64,000 bases of DNA from contig NZ_MVHJ01000012.1 of the NCBI RefSeq assembly GCF_002086115.1, forward strand, positions 1-64,000, read 5' to 3'. Under the pieces are notes generated by a model that did not search any database, had not been told where the DNA came from, and was given only the letters and a program-made list of their open reading frames with translations. The stretch comes from Mycolicibacterium bacteremicum. GTDB taxonomy: Bacteria > Actinomycetota > Actinomycetes > Mycobacteriales > Mycobacteriaceae. This document shows positions 12,919 to 21,142 of the stretch, in pieces. Position 1 is the stretch's first letter. Every line of letters starts with the position of its first letter. The translations under genes were made by a program, and so were the position numbers.

Positions 12919-13965
12919 CTATTGTCCCGCGGCGGCGGGCACGAACGACGATGCCCAGTAGTCGGCCGGGGCCTTGTTGGTCTTGAGCAGGCCGGCCTCG
13001 TTCAGGGTGGCGATGGTCGAGGTCCAGTCCTGCTCGGCGTTGGTGCCGGGAACCTTGCCGGTGGTGGCCGGGGTGTTCAGCAGCGGGATGGTCTCCTGCC
13101 ACTGCTGCAGCAGCACGTTCTCCGGCGGGGTCTGCGGATCGACGCCGACCATGGCCTTGGCCGCGGCCTCGGGATCGTTCTTGGCCGCCTCGTAGGACTC
13201 GCTGACCGCGTCGAGCATCGACTGCACCAGCTCCGGATTGTCACCGATGGTGGAGTTGTGGGTGATCAGCCCGTTGCTGTAGAAGTTCAGCCCGGCGTCG
13301 GAGTAGCGGAAGTAGCGCATCTCGCGGCCGCTCTTGTTGGCGATGGTGGGGCCCTGGTCGTGGGCGAACCCGATCAGTCCGTCGACGCGGCCGGCCATCA
13401 GTGCGGCCATCTTGCCGGCCGAGTCCAGGTTCTGCTCCTGCACCGCGCCCGGCTCCAGACCGACATCGGCCAGGAACATCGGGAAGGTGGTGGTGGGGGC
13501 ATCGCCGGCGGACACGGCGATGGTGCGCCCGGCCAGGTCGGCGGGCTCCTCGATCCCGGAGTCGGCGAACACCTGCACCGCCGACGGCGTGGTCTGCAGG
13601 AACACCCCGACGCTCTTGATGTCGACGCCCTGGTCGATGTTGCTCAACACCGCGGCGGTGTCCGACCAGCCGAAGTCGACCTGCTTGCCGCCGACCGCCT
13701 GAGCGGTGCGGGTCGAACCCTGGCCCGGGTCGATGGTCAGGTCGATACCGTGCTTGGCGAAGATGCCCTCTTTGACCCCGTGGTAGAGCGGGGCATGTTC
13801 GCCGTAGGGGTACCAGTTGAGCATTAGCGTCACCGGGGTGCTGCCCTCGCCGCCCTCGGCGGCCGAATTGTTCTGGCCCGCACCGCCACCGCCGCAGGCT
13901 GCGAGGGTGAGCATGGCGGTGGTCGCGGCGATCGCGCCGGCGGCGCGGCGATTGAGTGAAAACAT
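12919..13965 (-). CDS. NMT1/THI5-like ABC substrate-binding lipoprotein
   Basis: A 348-residue extracytoplasmic receptor. It has a lipoprotein signal (RRAAGAIAATTAMLTLAACG, Cys at about residue 24) and the NMT1/THI5 fold signature LMLNWYPYGEHAPLYHGVKEGIF, followed by GGKQVDFGWSDTAAVL and GLIGFAHDQGP. Family members bind thiamine pyrimidine precursors, riboflavin, nitrate, sulfonates or aromatic compounds, so fold alone does not give the ligand. The operon is preceded by an operator-like palindrome also found in front of the LacI/Gfo divergent promoter region, which suggests that the ligand is the substrate of that catabolic operon. That link is inferred. Confidence 0.85.
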   Translation of the reverse strand: MFSLNRRAAGAIAATTAMLTLAACGGGGAGQNNSAAEGGEGSTPVTLMLNWYPYGEHAPLYHGVKEGIFAKHGIDLTIDPGQGSTRTAQAVGGKQVDFGWSDTAAVLSNIDQGVDIKSVGVFLQTTPSAVQVFADSGIEEPADLAGRTIAVSAGDAPTTTFPMFLADVGLEPGAVQEQNLDSAGKMAALMAGRVDGLIGFAHDQGPTIANKSGREMRYFRYSDAGLNFYSNGLITHNSTIGDNPELVQSMLDAVSESYEAAKNDPEAAAKAMVGVDPQTPPENVLLQQWQETIPLLNTPATTGKVPGTNAEQDWTSTIATLNEAGLLKTNKAPADYWASSFVPAAAGQ

Positions 13966-13991
13966 TCGGGTCTCCTGTTTCAGGGGTGGGG

Positions 13992-14876
13992 TCAGACGGC
14001 CGCGGTCGAGGCGGAGGTGGAGGTACGCCGGGAGGCGTGCCAGGGGATGAGCAGCTTCTCGGCGATCTCGATGATCGCGAAGAGCACGATCCCGAGAATC
14101 GACATGATGATCAGGGCGGCGAAAAGCATTGCGGTATCCAGGCTTCCGTTGGCCTGCAGGATCACATAACCCAGACCCTCATTGGCGCCCACGAATTCGC
14201 CGACCACCGCACCGGTGACCGCCAGCGTGGCGGCGACCTTCAGGCCGGACATCAGCTGCGGCAGCGAGGCGGGGAAGCGGACCTTCATGAAGGTCTTGAA
14301 TCGGCTGGCGCCCATGGTGGAGGTCAGCTCCAGGATCTCGGGGTCCACCGAGCGCAGTCCGGCCAGTCCGGAGATCACGATGGGGAAGAACGCCATCAGC
14401 ACGGCGACCAGGATCTTGGGGGAGGGGCCGAAGCCCAGCCAGACGATGAACAGCGGCGCGATCGCGATTTTCGGGATCACCTGGGCGAACAGGATCAGCG
14501 GGTAGACGGTCTTCTCGAAGCTGGTGGAGTAGATCATCATGACCGCGACGAAGACGCCGACGACTGCGGCGATGATGAAGCCGATCACGGTTTCCCAGGT
14601 GGTCACCCAGGTGTTGGCAGCCAGGTAGGCGGCGTTCTGCTGGGTGGCCGCCCAGGTGTCGGCCGGGGAGGGCAGGATGTAGGGCGCGACCAGTTCGGCC
14701 TCGGTGACTGCCCACCAGCCGGCCAGCAGTGCGAGTACCAGCACGATCGGGCGCCAGGTGTTGGCCAGGGTGCGTCGTGGTGAGAATGACCCGCGCGCCC
14801 GGGCGGGCTTTCTGGTGGATTCTGCCCGCGTGCCGGGGTCCGGTGACTGGACGCGGGCCGATGCGGTTACCGCCAT
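13992..14876 (-). CDS. ABC transporter permease (SsuC/ThiX-like)
   Basis: A 294-residue inner-membrane permease with about six transmembrane helices after a polar ~45-residue N-terminus. The binding-protein-dependent transport motif is seen in the segment ELTSTMGASRFKTFMKVRFP (the EAA loop that docks with the ATPase). It is the first gene of the operon and lies just downstream, on the minus strand, of an operator-like palindrome at 14918-14931. It pairs with the NMT1-type receptor and the ATPase. Confidence 0.87.
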   Translation of the reverse strand: MAVTASARVQSPDPGTRAESTRKPARARGSFSPRRTLANTWRPIVLVLALLAGWWAVTEAELVAPYILPSPADTWAATQQNAAYLAANTWVTTWETVIGFIIAAVVGVFVAVMMIYSTSFEKTVYPLILFAQVIPKIAIAPLFIVWLGFGPSPKILVAVLMAFFPIVISGLAGLRSVDPEILELTSTMGASRFKTFMKVRFPASLPQLMSGLKVAATLAVTGAVVGEFVGANEGLGYVILQANGSLDTAMLFAALIIMSILGIVLFAIIEIAEKLLIPWHASRRTSTSASTAAV

Positions 14877-14917
14877 GGAATGTCCTCTAGTTCGCAGTGA
14901 ACGGGGGTGACCCGTTG

Positions 14918-14931
14918 GGAATGCGCTTTCC
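14918..14931. promoter_or_regulatory. Putative LacI operator, copy 1 (ABC operon)
   Basis: GGAATGCGCTTTCC is a near palindrome with a central CG, the architecture of LacI-family operators. It is the exact reverse complement of the sequence at 16101-16114. Both copies are flanked by TTG or TT on the left and GAAG on the right. It lies 42 bp before the permease start, in the promoter region of the transporter operon. Confidence 0.7.
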
Positions 14932-14998
14932 GAAGCAATTCCGACACTAACGTGACGTGGCGCACACTGTCAACCGCGTCGTGGCGCGCGTCGCCCCT

Positions 14999-15018
14999 AA
15001 CTGAGAATCAACTCAGTT
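14999..15018 (-). terminator. Possible terminator of the LacI gene
   Basis: AACTGAG and CTCAGTT form a 7-bp inverted repeat around a 6-nt loop, spanning the LacI stop codon. No U tract follows, so function is uncertain. Confidence 0.4.
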
Positions 15019-16039
15019 TGGTGCTGTCGCGCAGCACGATCCGCCCCGGGATCCGCTCGCGCAGATCATCGGCATCGTCATGATTGCGCAGTGCCAGATC
15101 GACTGCGCGGGAACCGATCTCCTCCAGCGGTAGCACCACCGTGGTGAGGCTGGGGGTGTGGTCGCGCAGGGTCGGGATATCGTCGAACCCGGCCACGCAG
15201 ATATCGCGCGGGACGCTCAGGCCCAACTCCCGCCACGCGGCGATGGCGCCGATGGCCATCACGTCGGTGACCGCGAAGACGCAGACCGGCGGCGCCGCGG
15301 CGCCGGGTTGCAGTTCCAGGGCGGCGGCCAGCCGGCGGGCGGCCGAGTGGCCACCGTCGCGATCGAAGTCGCCGGAGACCTCCACCAACGGTGTCAGCCC
15401 ATGTCTGCCGAGCGCCTCGACGAAACCGTTGCGGCGGTCCACCGAGGTCCGGATGTTGCCCGGGCCACCGATCACCGCGAACTGCCGGTGCCCGGCGGCC
15501 ACCAGGGCATCCGCCAATTCTGCTGAGGCAAAGTGGTTTTCGGGTTCGACGGCGCCGCCGAAGGCTAGTGGCTGCCCGATCACCACCACCCGGCCGCCGT
15601 TGGCGCGGTAGCGGCCGAACTCGGCTTCCAGTTCACGGTCGAGGTCACCGCTCTGCCGCGATCCGGCCAGCACGATGGCATCGGCGCGGTGGGCGATGAA
15701 CGTGCTGACCGCCTCTCGCTCGATGTCGAAGTCGCGATCGGTGCCGGCCAGCAGCACCTGCTTGCGGGCGGCCCGCGCGGCGGCCTGCACCCCGCGGGCG
15801 ATCGAGGAGAAGTACGGGTCGGCGATATCGTGCACGATCAGTCCGAGCAGGCCGGTGGACGCCCGGGCCAGGGCCTGGGCCTGGGCATTGGGCACATAGC
15901 CCAATTCGCGTGCGGCCGTACGCACTCTGTCGGCCACGCCCTCGCCGGGGACTCGATTGGAACCGTTGAGCACCCGTGATGCCGTCGCCTGCGATACACC
16001 CGCACGCATCGCCACGTCCTGCAGAGTCACCGCCGCCAT
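15008..16039 (-). CDS. LacI-family transcriptional regulator
   Basis: A 343-residue repressor-type regulator. The N-terminal helix-turn-helix and hinge reads VTLQDVAMRAGVSQATASRVLNG, then NAQAQALARASTGLLGLIV leads into a periplasmic-binding-protein-like effector domain (residues ~60-340). It lies between the ABC operon, which it follows, and the divergent Gfo/Idh operon. Two inverted copies of a LacI-style palindrome, one before each operon, make it the obvious candidate to control transport, catabolism and its own gene. The effector should be a sugar or sugar-like pathway intermediate, but its identity is not visible. Confidence 0.9.
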   Translation of the reverse strand: MAAVTLQDVAMRAGVSQATASRVLNGSNRVPGEGVADRVRTAARELGYVPNAQAQALARASTGLLGLIVHDIADPYFSSIARGVQAAARAARKQVLLAGTDRDFDIEREAVSTFIAHRADAIVLAGSRQSGDLDRELEAEFGRYRANGGRVVVIGQPLAFGGAVEPENHFASAELADALVAAGHRQFAVIGGPGNIRTSVDRRNGFVEALGRHGLTPLVEVSGDFDRDGGHSAARRLAAALELQPGAAAPPVCVFAVTDVMAIGAIAAWRELGLSVPRDICVAGFDDIPTLRDHTPSLTTVVLPLEEIGSRAVDLALRNHDDADDLRERIPGRIVLRDSTKLS

Positions 16040-16100
16040 GCCGTCCCGCCCTTTGCCGCCGGACCCCGGGGTTGACCGGAGCGTCCCGACAGCTTACCTT

Positions 16101-16114
16101 GGAAAGCGCATTCC
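16101..16114. promoter_or_regulatory. Putative LacI operator, copy 2 (lacI/Gfo divergent region)
   Basis: GGAAAGCGCATTCC, the reverse complement of copy 1. It sits 62 bp upstream of the lacI start and 95 bp upstream of the oxidoreductase start, so one site could control both directions. Confidence 0.75.
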
Positions 16115-16208
16115 GAAGTGCAGACGCCGCCGTCGCCCGCCTGGCGAGTTCGGCCGTGGCGTCGGGTCCGCACCCCTTTCACAGTCTCCTCAGACAAGGA
16201 ATCTGCAC

Positions 16209-17375
16209 ATGTCTTCAGCTGAATCGACCGGCCGCCGCACCGTGCGCATCGCGATGAACGGTGTCACCGGGCGGATGGGCTATCGGCAGCACCTGCTGCG
16301 TTCGATCCTCCCGTTGCGCGACTCGGGGTTGCTGCTCGAGGACGGCACCCGGGTGGGCATCGAACCCATCCTGGTGGGCCGCAACGCCGACAAGCTCGCC
16401 GACCTGGCCGCCGAGCACGGAATCGAGTCCTGGACCACCGATGTCGCCTCCGTGATCGCCGATCCGACGGTGGACGTCTATTTCGACGCGCAGGTCACCT
16501 CGCGGCGCATGGAGGCCCTCTCCACCGCCATCAAGGCGGGCAAGCATGTCTACACCGAGAAGCCGACCGCCGAAACCCTCACCGAGGCAATCGAACTGGC
16601 ACGCATGGCGGAGAACGCCGGAGTGGTGGCCGGCGTGGTGCACGACAAGCTGTACCTGCCCGGGCTGGTGAAGCTGCGCCGGCTCGTCGACGAGGGCTTC
16701 TTCGGCCGCATCCTGTCGATGCGCGGCGAGTTCGGCTACTGGGTCTTCGAGGGTGATCATCAGCCCGCCCAGCGGCCCAGCTGGAACTACCGCTCCCAGG
16801 ACGGCGGCGGGATCACCGTCGACATGTTCTGCCACTGGAACTACGTGATGGAGGGCCTGCTCGGCACCGTCGAAGCCGTGACCGCACGCACCGTCACCCA
16901 CATCCCCACCCGGTGGGACGAGCAGGGCAAGGCCTACGAGGCCACCGCCGATGACGCCGCCTACGGCATCTTCGAGATCGAGGGTGGTGTCATCGCCCAG
17001 ATCAACTCGTCCTGGGCGGTCCGGGTGCACCGCGACGAACTGGTGGAATTCCAGATCGACGGTACGCACGGTTCGGCGGTCGCCGGTCTGCGGCAGTGCG
17101 TGGCCCAACAGCGCGCGCACACCCCCAAGCCGGTGTGGAACCCGGACCTGCCGGTCACCGAGAAGTTCCGCGACCAGTGGCTGGAGGTGCCGGCCAACGC
17201 CGATCTGGACAACGGGTTCAAGCTGCAGTGGGAGGAGTACCTGCGCGATGTGCTGGCCGGCCGCCCGCACCGGTTCGGTCTGCTCTCGGCCGCGCGCGGT
17301 GTGCAGCTGGCCGAACTGGGTCTGCAGAGTTCGGCCGAGGGTCGCCGCCTGAGCGTGCCGGAGATCGTGCTGTGA
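16209..17375 (+). CDS. Gfo/Idh/MocA-family oxidoreductase
   Basis: A 388-residue NAD(P)-dependent sugar or cyclitol dehydrogenase family member. The Rossmann segment begins RIAMNGVTGRMGYRQHL, the catalytic/cofactor motif is YTEKPTAETL (EKP), and the C-terminal domain contains GGGITVDMFCHWNYV, where acid/base His residues usually lie. The ATG at 16209 was chosen because AAGGA lies 8 nt upstream and the fold begins directly after it; the open frame continues upstream across the operator. It is the first gene of a four-gene operon with 4-bp overlaps throughout. It probably oxidises the imported carbohydrate, but the substrate is unknown. Confidence 0.88.
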   Translation: MSSAESTGRRTVRIAMNGVTGRMGYRQHLLRSILPLRDSGLLLEDGTRVGIEPILVGRNADKLADLAAEHGIESWTTDVASVIADPTVDVYFDAQVTSRRMEALSTAIKAGKHVYTEKPTAETLTEAIELARMAENAGVVAGVVHDKLYLPGLVKLRRLVDEGFFGRILSMRGEFGYWVFEGDHQPAQRPSWNYRSQDGGGITVDMFCHWNYVMEGLLGTVEAVTARTVTHIPTRWDEQGKAYEATADDAAYGIFEIEGGVIAQINSSWAVRVHRDELVEFQIDGTHGSAVAGLRQCVAQQRAHTPKPVWNPDLPVTEKFRDQWLEVPANADLDNGFKLQWEEYLRDVLAGRPHRFGLLSAARGVQLAELGLQSSAEGRRLSVPEIVL

Positions 17376-18559
17376 CGGTGACGAGCGCGGGCACCGGGGT
17401 GGTGCTCAACCTGCCCGGGTACGGATCCCATGAGCTCACCGGTCCGGCCGCCTGGCGCCGGCCCACCGCGCCCATCACCTCCCGGATCGCCTATGCCGCA
17501 GCCCATGTGGTGCCGGCCATCGATGCCGATTGCACCCCCGGCGCGCCGGCGCAGCTGGACTGGGACGTCACCATGGCCTACCGGCACGAGCTGTGGTCCT
17601 ACGGGCTCGGAGTCGCCGAGGCGATGGACACCGCCCAGCGCGGCATGGGTCTGGATTGGGCCGCCACCAGGGAACTGATCGCCCGCAGCGGCCGTGCGGC
17701 CGCCACCGTGGGCGGCCGGCTGGCCTGCGGCGCCGGTACCGATCAGCTCGACCTGGACCACCTCCCAGGTGGTTCGGCCGGACTGACCGTCGTCGCCGAC
17801 GCCTACCGCGAGCAGATCGAGGTCGTCCGCGACGCCGGGGCCGAGGTCATCTTGATGGCCTCGCGGGCGCTGGCCCGTGTCGCGCAGTCGCCTGCGGACT
17901 ACCTCGCGGTCTACGGCACGCTGCTCACCGAGGTCGACCGGCCGGTCATCCTGCACTGGCTGGGCGCGATGTTCGACCCCGCGTTGCGCGGATACTGGGG
18001 CGACACCGACATCGACGCGGCCACCGCCACCTTCCGCGAACTGCTGGGCTCCCACGCCGACAAGATCGACGGCGTGAAGGTCTCGCTGCTCGACGCGGCC
18101 CACGAGGTGGCGCTGCGCCGCGCCCTGCCCGCCGGCGTGCGGCTCTACACCGGTGACGATTTCAACTATCCGGAGCTCATCATCGGTGACGAGGACGGCC
18201 ATTCCGATGCCCTGCTGGGAATCTTCGCCGCCATCTACCCGGCGGCCTCCACGGCGCTGCAGGAACTCGATGCCGGCAATACGGCCGCGGCACACGACAT
18301 CCTGGAATCGACCCGGGCGTTGGGTCGGCACATCTTCGCCGCACCGACCTACTACTACAAGACCGGTATCGCCTTCCTGTCCTGGCTCAACGGGCATCAG
18401 CCCGGCTTCACGATGGTCAACGGTCTGACCGCAGGCCGCTCGGTCGGGCACCTGTGCGAGCTGTTCGTGCTCGCCGACCGGGCCGGTCTGCTCGACGATC
18501 CGCAGCTGGCCGCCGACCGGATGCGGACCTACCTGGCGCTGAACGGAATCGCGCGATGA
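17372..18559 (+). CDS. DUF993 protein (dihydrodipicolinate synthase-like aldolase superfamily)
   Basis: A 395-residue protein recognisable as DUF993, a little-studied relative of the class I DHDPS/N-acetylneuraminate lyase aldolases. The GTG start overlaps the upstream TGA (GTGA). A TIM-barrel core is suggested by alternating motifs such as VVRDAGAEVILMASRAL, RPVILHWLGAMFDPAL and IDGVKVSLLDAA; the Lys in GVKVS (about residue 236) is a candidate Schiff-base residue. It contains YTGDDFNYPELI and a helical C-terminal part. By context it may cleave the oxidised intermediate made by the neighbouring dehydrogenase. No biochemical function is known to me for this family, so this remains a prediction. 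Confidence 0.8.
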   Translation: MTVTSAGTGVVLNLPGYGSHELTGPAAWRRPTAPITSRIAYAAAHVVPAIDADCTPGAPAQLDWDVTMAYRHELWSYGLGVAEAMDTAQRGMGLDWAATRELIARSGRAAATVGGRLACGAGTDQLDLDHLPGGSAGLTVVADAYREQIEVVRDAGAEVILMASRALARVAQSPADYLAVYGTLLTEVDRPVILHWLGAMFDPALRGYWGDTDIDAATATFRELLGSHADKIDGVKVSLLDAAHEVALRRALPAGVRLYTGDDFNYPELIIGDEDGHSDALLGIFAAIYPAASTALQELDAGNTAAAHDILESTRALGRHIFAAPTYYYKTGIAFLSWLNGHQPGFTMVNGLTAGRSVGHLCELFVLADRAGLLDDPQLAADRMRTYLALNGIAR

Positions 18560-19386
18560 CCGATCCCTTCGGTCGGCTGTCGCTGAACACCATGACGACC
18601 AAATCCTGGACGCTGCGCCAGGCCGTCGAGGGCACAGCGGCCGCGGGTCTGCCGGCCATCGGCCTCTGGCGGGACCGGGTCGCCGAGACCGGGGTCGACG
18701 AGGCGGCGAAACTGGTCCGCGACAACGGCCTGCGGGTGTCCAGCCTGTGCCGGGGCGGCTTTCTCACCGGCCTCGACGATGGTGAGGCGGCGTTGGCGGA
18801 CAACCGTCGCGCCATCGACGAGGCGGCAACCCTGGGCGCGCGCGAACTGGTGCTGGTGGCCGGTGGGGTGCCGGACCGGGATCTGACCGGCGCCCGGGCC
18901 CGCCTCGCCGACCGGATCGCGACGCTGGTGCCGTATGCCGCGCAGCGGGACGTACGGCTGGCCCTGGAACCGCTGCACCCGATGTTCTGCGCCGACCGCG
19001 CGGTGATCTCCACCCTGGGGCAGGCGCTGGAACTGGCCGCGCCGCACCCCGCCGAGGCGGTCGGCGTCGTCGTCGACACCTTCCACGTCTGGTGGGATCC
19101 CGAACTCGCACAACGGGTTGCCGATGCCGGGGCGCAGGGGCGGATCAGCTCCTACCAGATCTGTGACTGGCTGGTCCCGATGACACCGGACCCGTTGGTC
19201 TCGCGCGGCATGATGGGCGACGGTGTCATCGACTTCGGGGCCATCACCGCCCTGGTGTCGGCCGCCGGATACGCCGGAGACGTTGAGGTCGAGATCTTCA
19301 ACGAGGCGGTGTGGGCCACCGACGGGCACGCCGTGCTGGAGACGATGAAGAGTCGATACCGCGACCTGGTGCTGCCCGCGCTGTGA
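18556..19386 (+). CDS. Sugar phosphate isomerase/epimerase-like TIM-barrel protein
   Basis: A 276-residue member of the xylose-isomerase-like TIM-barrel (AP endonuclease 2) family. Candidate metal ligands sit in LALEPLHP (Glu), VVDTFHVWWDP (Asp and His) and VEIFNE (Glu), the usual E-D-H-E arrangement. The ATG overlaps the DUF993 stop by 4 bp. Relatives isomerise or epimerise ketoses and inosose-type compounds, or dehydrate them. In this operon it should act between oxidation and aldol cleavage. The exact reaction is unknown. Confidence 0.85.
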   Translation: MTDPFGRLSLNTMTTKSWTLRQAVEGTAAAGLPAIGLWRDRVAETGVDEAAKLVRDNGLRVSSLCRGGFLTGLDDGEAALADNRRAIDEAATLGARELVLVAGGVPDRDLTGARARLADRIATLVPYAAQRDVRLALEPLHPMFCADRAVISTLGQALELAAPHPAEAVGVVVDTFHVWWDPELAQRVADAGAQGRISSYQICDWLVPMTPDPLVSRGMMGDGVIDFGAITALVSAAGYAGDVEVEIFNEAVWATDGHAVLETMKSRYRDLVLPAL

Positions 19387-20483
19387 GAATCCTGATCGCG
19401 CCGGACTCGTTCAAGGGCACCGCGACGGCGATCGAGGTCGCCGAGGCGCTGGCCGCGGGCTGGAAGGCGGTGCGCGGCAACGATGACATCAGCACATTGC
19501 CGCAGGCCGACGGCGGTGAGGGCACACTGAGCGCGGTCGCCGCCTCGGCTGCATGGCGCTGGCGCCAGACGGTGGTGGACGGCCCCGACGGCCGCCCGGT
19601 ACTGGCCCGATGGTTGCTCGACGCCGGCGGTCCGCAGCCCCGCGCGCTGGTGGAGCTCGCCGAGTCCTCCGGTATCGCCCTGATGCCGCGACTGGATCCC
19701 TGGCGGGCCGACAGCCGCGGCCTCGGGCAGGTGATCGACGCCGCGCTGCGCGAAGGCGTCCGGTCCATTCAGGTCGGCCTCGGCGGTTCGGCAAGCACCG
19801 ACGGTGGGGCCGGCGCACTGATGGCCCTAGGGCTCAAGGCATTCGATCGCCACGGAGTGCCGGTCGGTGCGGGTGCCCACGGGCTGCGCGAGGTTGACCG
19901 GGTCGAGGTGGACGGGCTGGCGCCGTTACCACCCGGCGGCGTCGAGATCCTGGTCGACACCGCGGCACCGCTGGCCGGCCCACGGGGTGCGGCAGCGGTG
20001 TTCGGGCCGCAGAAGGGCGCGCGGCCCGCCGATGTCGCGCGGCTGGATGACGGGCTGCTGCGCTGGTGCCGGGTACTACGAGCAGCCGGCCTGCACGCCG
20101 ATCCGGACAGTCCGGGTGCCGGTGCGGCCGGCGGGGTGGGTTTCGGGCTGATGGCCTGGGGTGCCCGCGCGGTCTCGGGATCGGAGCGCATCGCGTCCAT
20201 CACCGGGCTAAAAAGCCAACTGGCCCGGGCGGACCTGCTGCTCACCGGGGAGGGCCGATTCGACGGCACCTCCTGGACGGGCAAGCTGGTCGGGCATCTG
20301 CTGGCCGCTGCCGGGCAGGCCGGGGTACCGGCGGTGGTGGTGGCCGGCCAGGTCAGCGCCGGCGCCGGTGTACCGACGGTCTCGCTGTCGGAGTTGGCCG
20401 GCTCCCCGGATGCCGCGATGGCGGATCCGCGGCGCTGGCTGTACGCCGCCGGATCGGCTGTCGCCCGCCGATCCGACCGCTGA
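19383..20483 (+). CDS. Glycerate kinase (GarK/GlxK family)
   Basis: A 366-residue type I glycerate kinase, which phosphorylates D-glycerate with ATP to 2- or 3-phosphoglycerate and so feeds glycolysis. The GTG start at 19383 overlaps the previous stop (GTGA) and begins the conserved VRILIAPDSFKGT. Other motifs are QADGGEGTLSAV, GLGGSASTDGGAGAL, and TGEGRFDGTSWTGK. Its length matches the family. As the last gene of the operon it indicates that one product of the pathway is glycerate, or a C3 compound convertible to it. Confidence 0.88.
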   Translation: MRILIAPDSFKGTATAIEVAEALAAGWKAVRGNDDISTLPQADGGEGTLSAVAASAAWRWRQTVVDGPDGRPVLARWLLDAGGPQPRALVELAESSGIALMPRLDPWRADSRGLGQVIDAALREGVRSIQVGLGGSASTDGGAGALMALGLKAFDRHGVPVGAGAHGLREVDRVEVDGLAPLPPGGVEILVDTAAPLAGPRGAAAVFGPQKGARPADVARLDDGLLRWCRVLRAAGLHADPDSPGAGAAGGVGFGLMAWGARAVSGSERIASITGLKSQLARADLLLTGEGRFDGTSWTGKLVGHLLAAAGQAGVPAVVVAGQVSAGAGVPTVSLSELAGSPDAAMADPRRWLYAAGSAVARRSDR

Positions 20484-20494
20484 CATCCGACCGA

Positions 20495-21097
20495 TCACGG
20501 CCGGCGGGCCAATACTGTCCACCGTGAATCCTGTTCGCGCACGGTCACTTCGATAAGTCCGGCGGCCCGGCAGTGGTCGGCGAACGCCTCGGCCTGCGCC
20601 GTGGTCCAGCCGTGACCGGCAACGCCGGTGGCACCCGGCGGTGACACCCGCTCCACGGCCAGCAGCCGGCCGCCGTGCGCAAGCACGCGGACGGCCTCGG
20701 CCAGCCCCCGCGTCACATCGTGCCAATGGTGCACGGTCGATAGCGCCCAGACCACGGTGGCGGCGCCGTCGGGAACCGGCAGCGCCTCGGCGCAGCCCTG
20801 CGCCCAGACAATGCCCGCACGCCCACGCGTGGCAGCCCGTGCCAGCCTCAACATCACCGATGACGGGTCGATCCCGCTGACGCGGGCGCCACACCGGGCC
20901 GCCCGCCGGGCGGCCGTGCCGGGACCACAACCGATATCCACCACGTGGTCACCGGCCTCGACCCGGGCGGCTCGCACTGCCACCTGGGCATTACGTTTGC
21001 CGGTCAGCAGGAATAGCAACCCGAACACCGCGCCGGTCGGACCGGCGAATCCGGGGTGTTCGGCGTGATGGTTGACCGCTGGTGCGTCCTCACTCAT
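20495..21097 (-). CDS. Class I SAM-dependent methyltransferase
   Basis: A 200-residue methyltransferase. Motif I is VVDIGCGPGTAAR, the acidic post-I residue lies in VSGIDPSSVML, and motif II-like residues are in VVWALSTVHHW. An upstream start at 21118 is possible, but ATG 21097 lies 6 nt after a CAAGGT -10 box and would give a leaderless transcript. Family members of this type methylate small molecules; the substrate is unknown. It is divergent from a MerR regulator with which it shares a palindromic promoter, so it is probably the regulator's target. Its 3' end faces the glycerate kinase gene, 11 bp away. Confidence 0.82.
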   Translation of the reverse strand: MSEDAPAVNHHAEHPGFAGPTGAVFGLLFLLTGKRNAQVAVRAARVEAGDHVVDIGCGPGTAARRAARCGARVSGIDPSSVMLRLARAATRGRAGIVWAQGCAEALPVPDGAATVVWALSTVHHWHDVTRGLAEAVRVLAHGGRLLAVERVSPPGATGVAGHGWTTAQAEAFADHCRAAGLIEVTVREQDSRWTVLARRP

Positions 21098-21103
21098 GCC
21101 ACG

Positions 21104-21136
21104 ACCTTGCCGGTTCAAGCCGGCTTGAAGTCAAAT
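21104..21136. promoter_or_regulatory. Divergent MerR-type promoter and 16-bp palindrome
   Basis: TTCAAGCCGGCTTGAA (21114-21129) is a perfect palindrome. On the minus strand TTGACT (21134-21129) and CAAGGT (21109-21104) are separated by 19 bp, the long spacer typical of MerR-activated promoters, with the palindrome inside the spacer. On the plus strand TTGCCG (21107-21112) and TCAAAT (21131-21136) have an 18-bp spacer. Both -10 boxes end 6 nt before the respective ATG. Confidence 0.75.
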
Positions 21137-21142
21137 GTCGAG

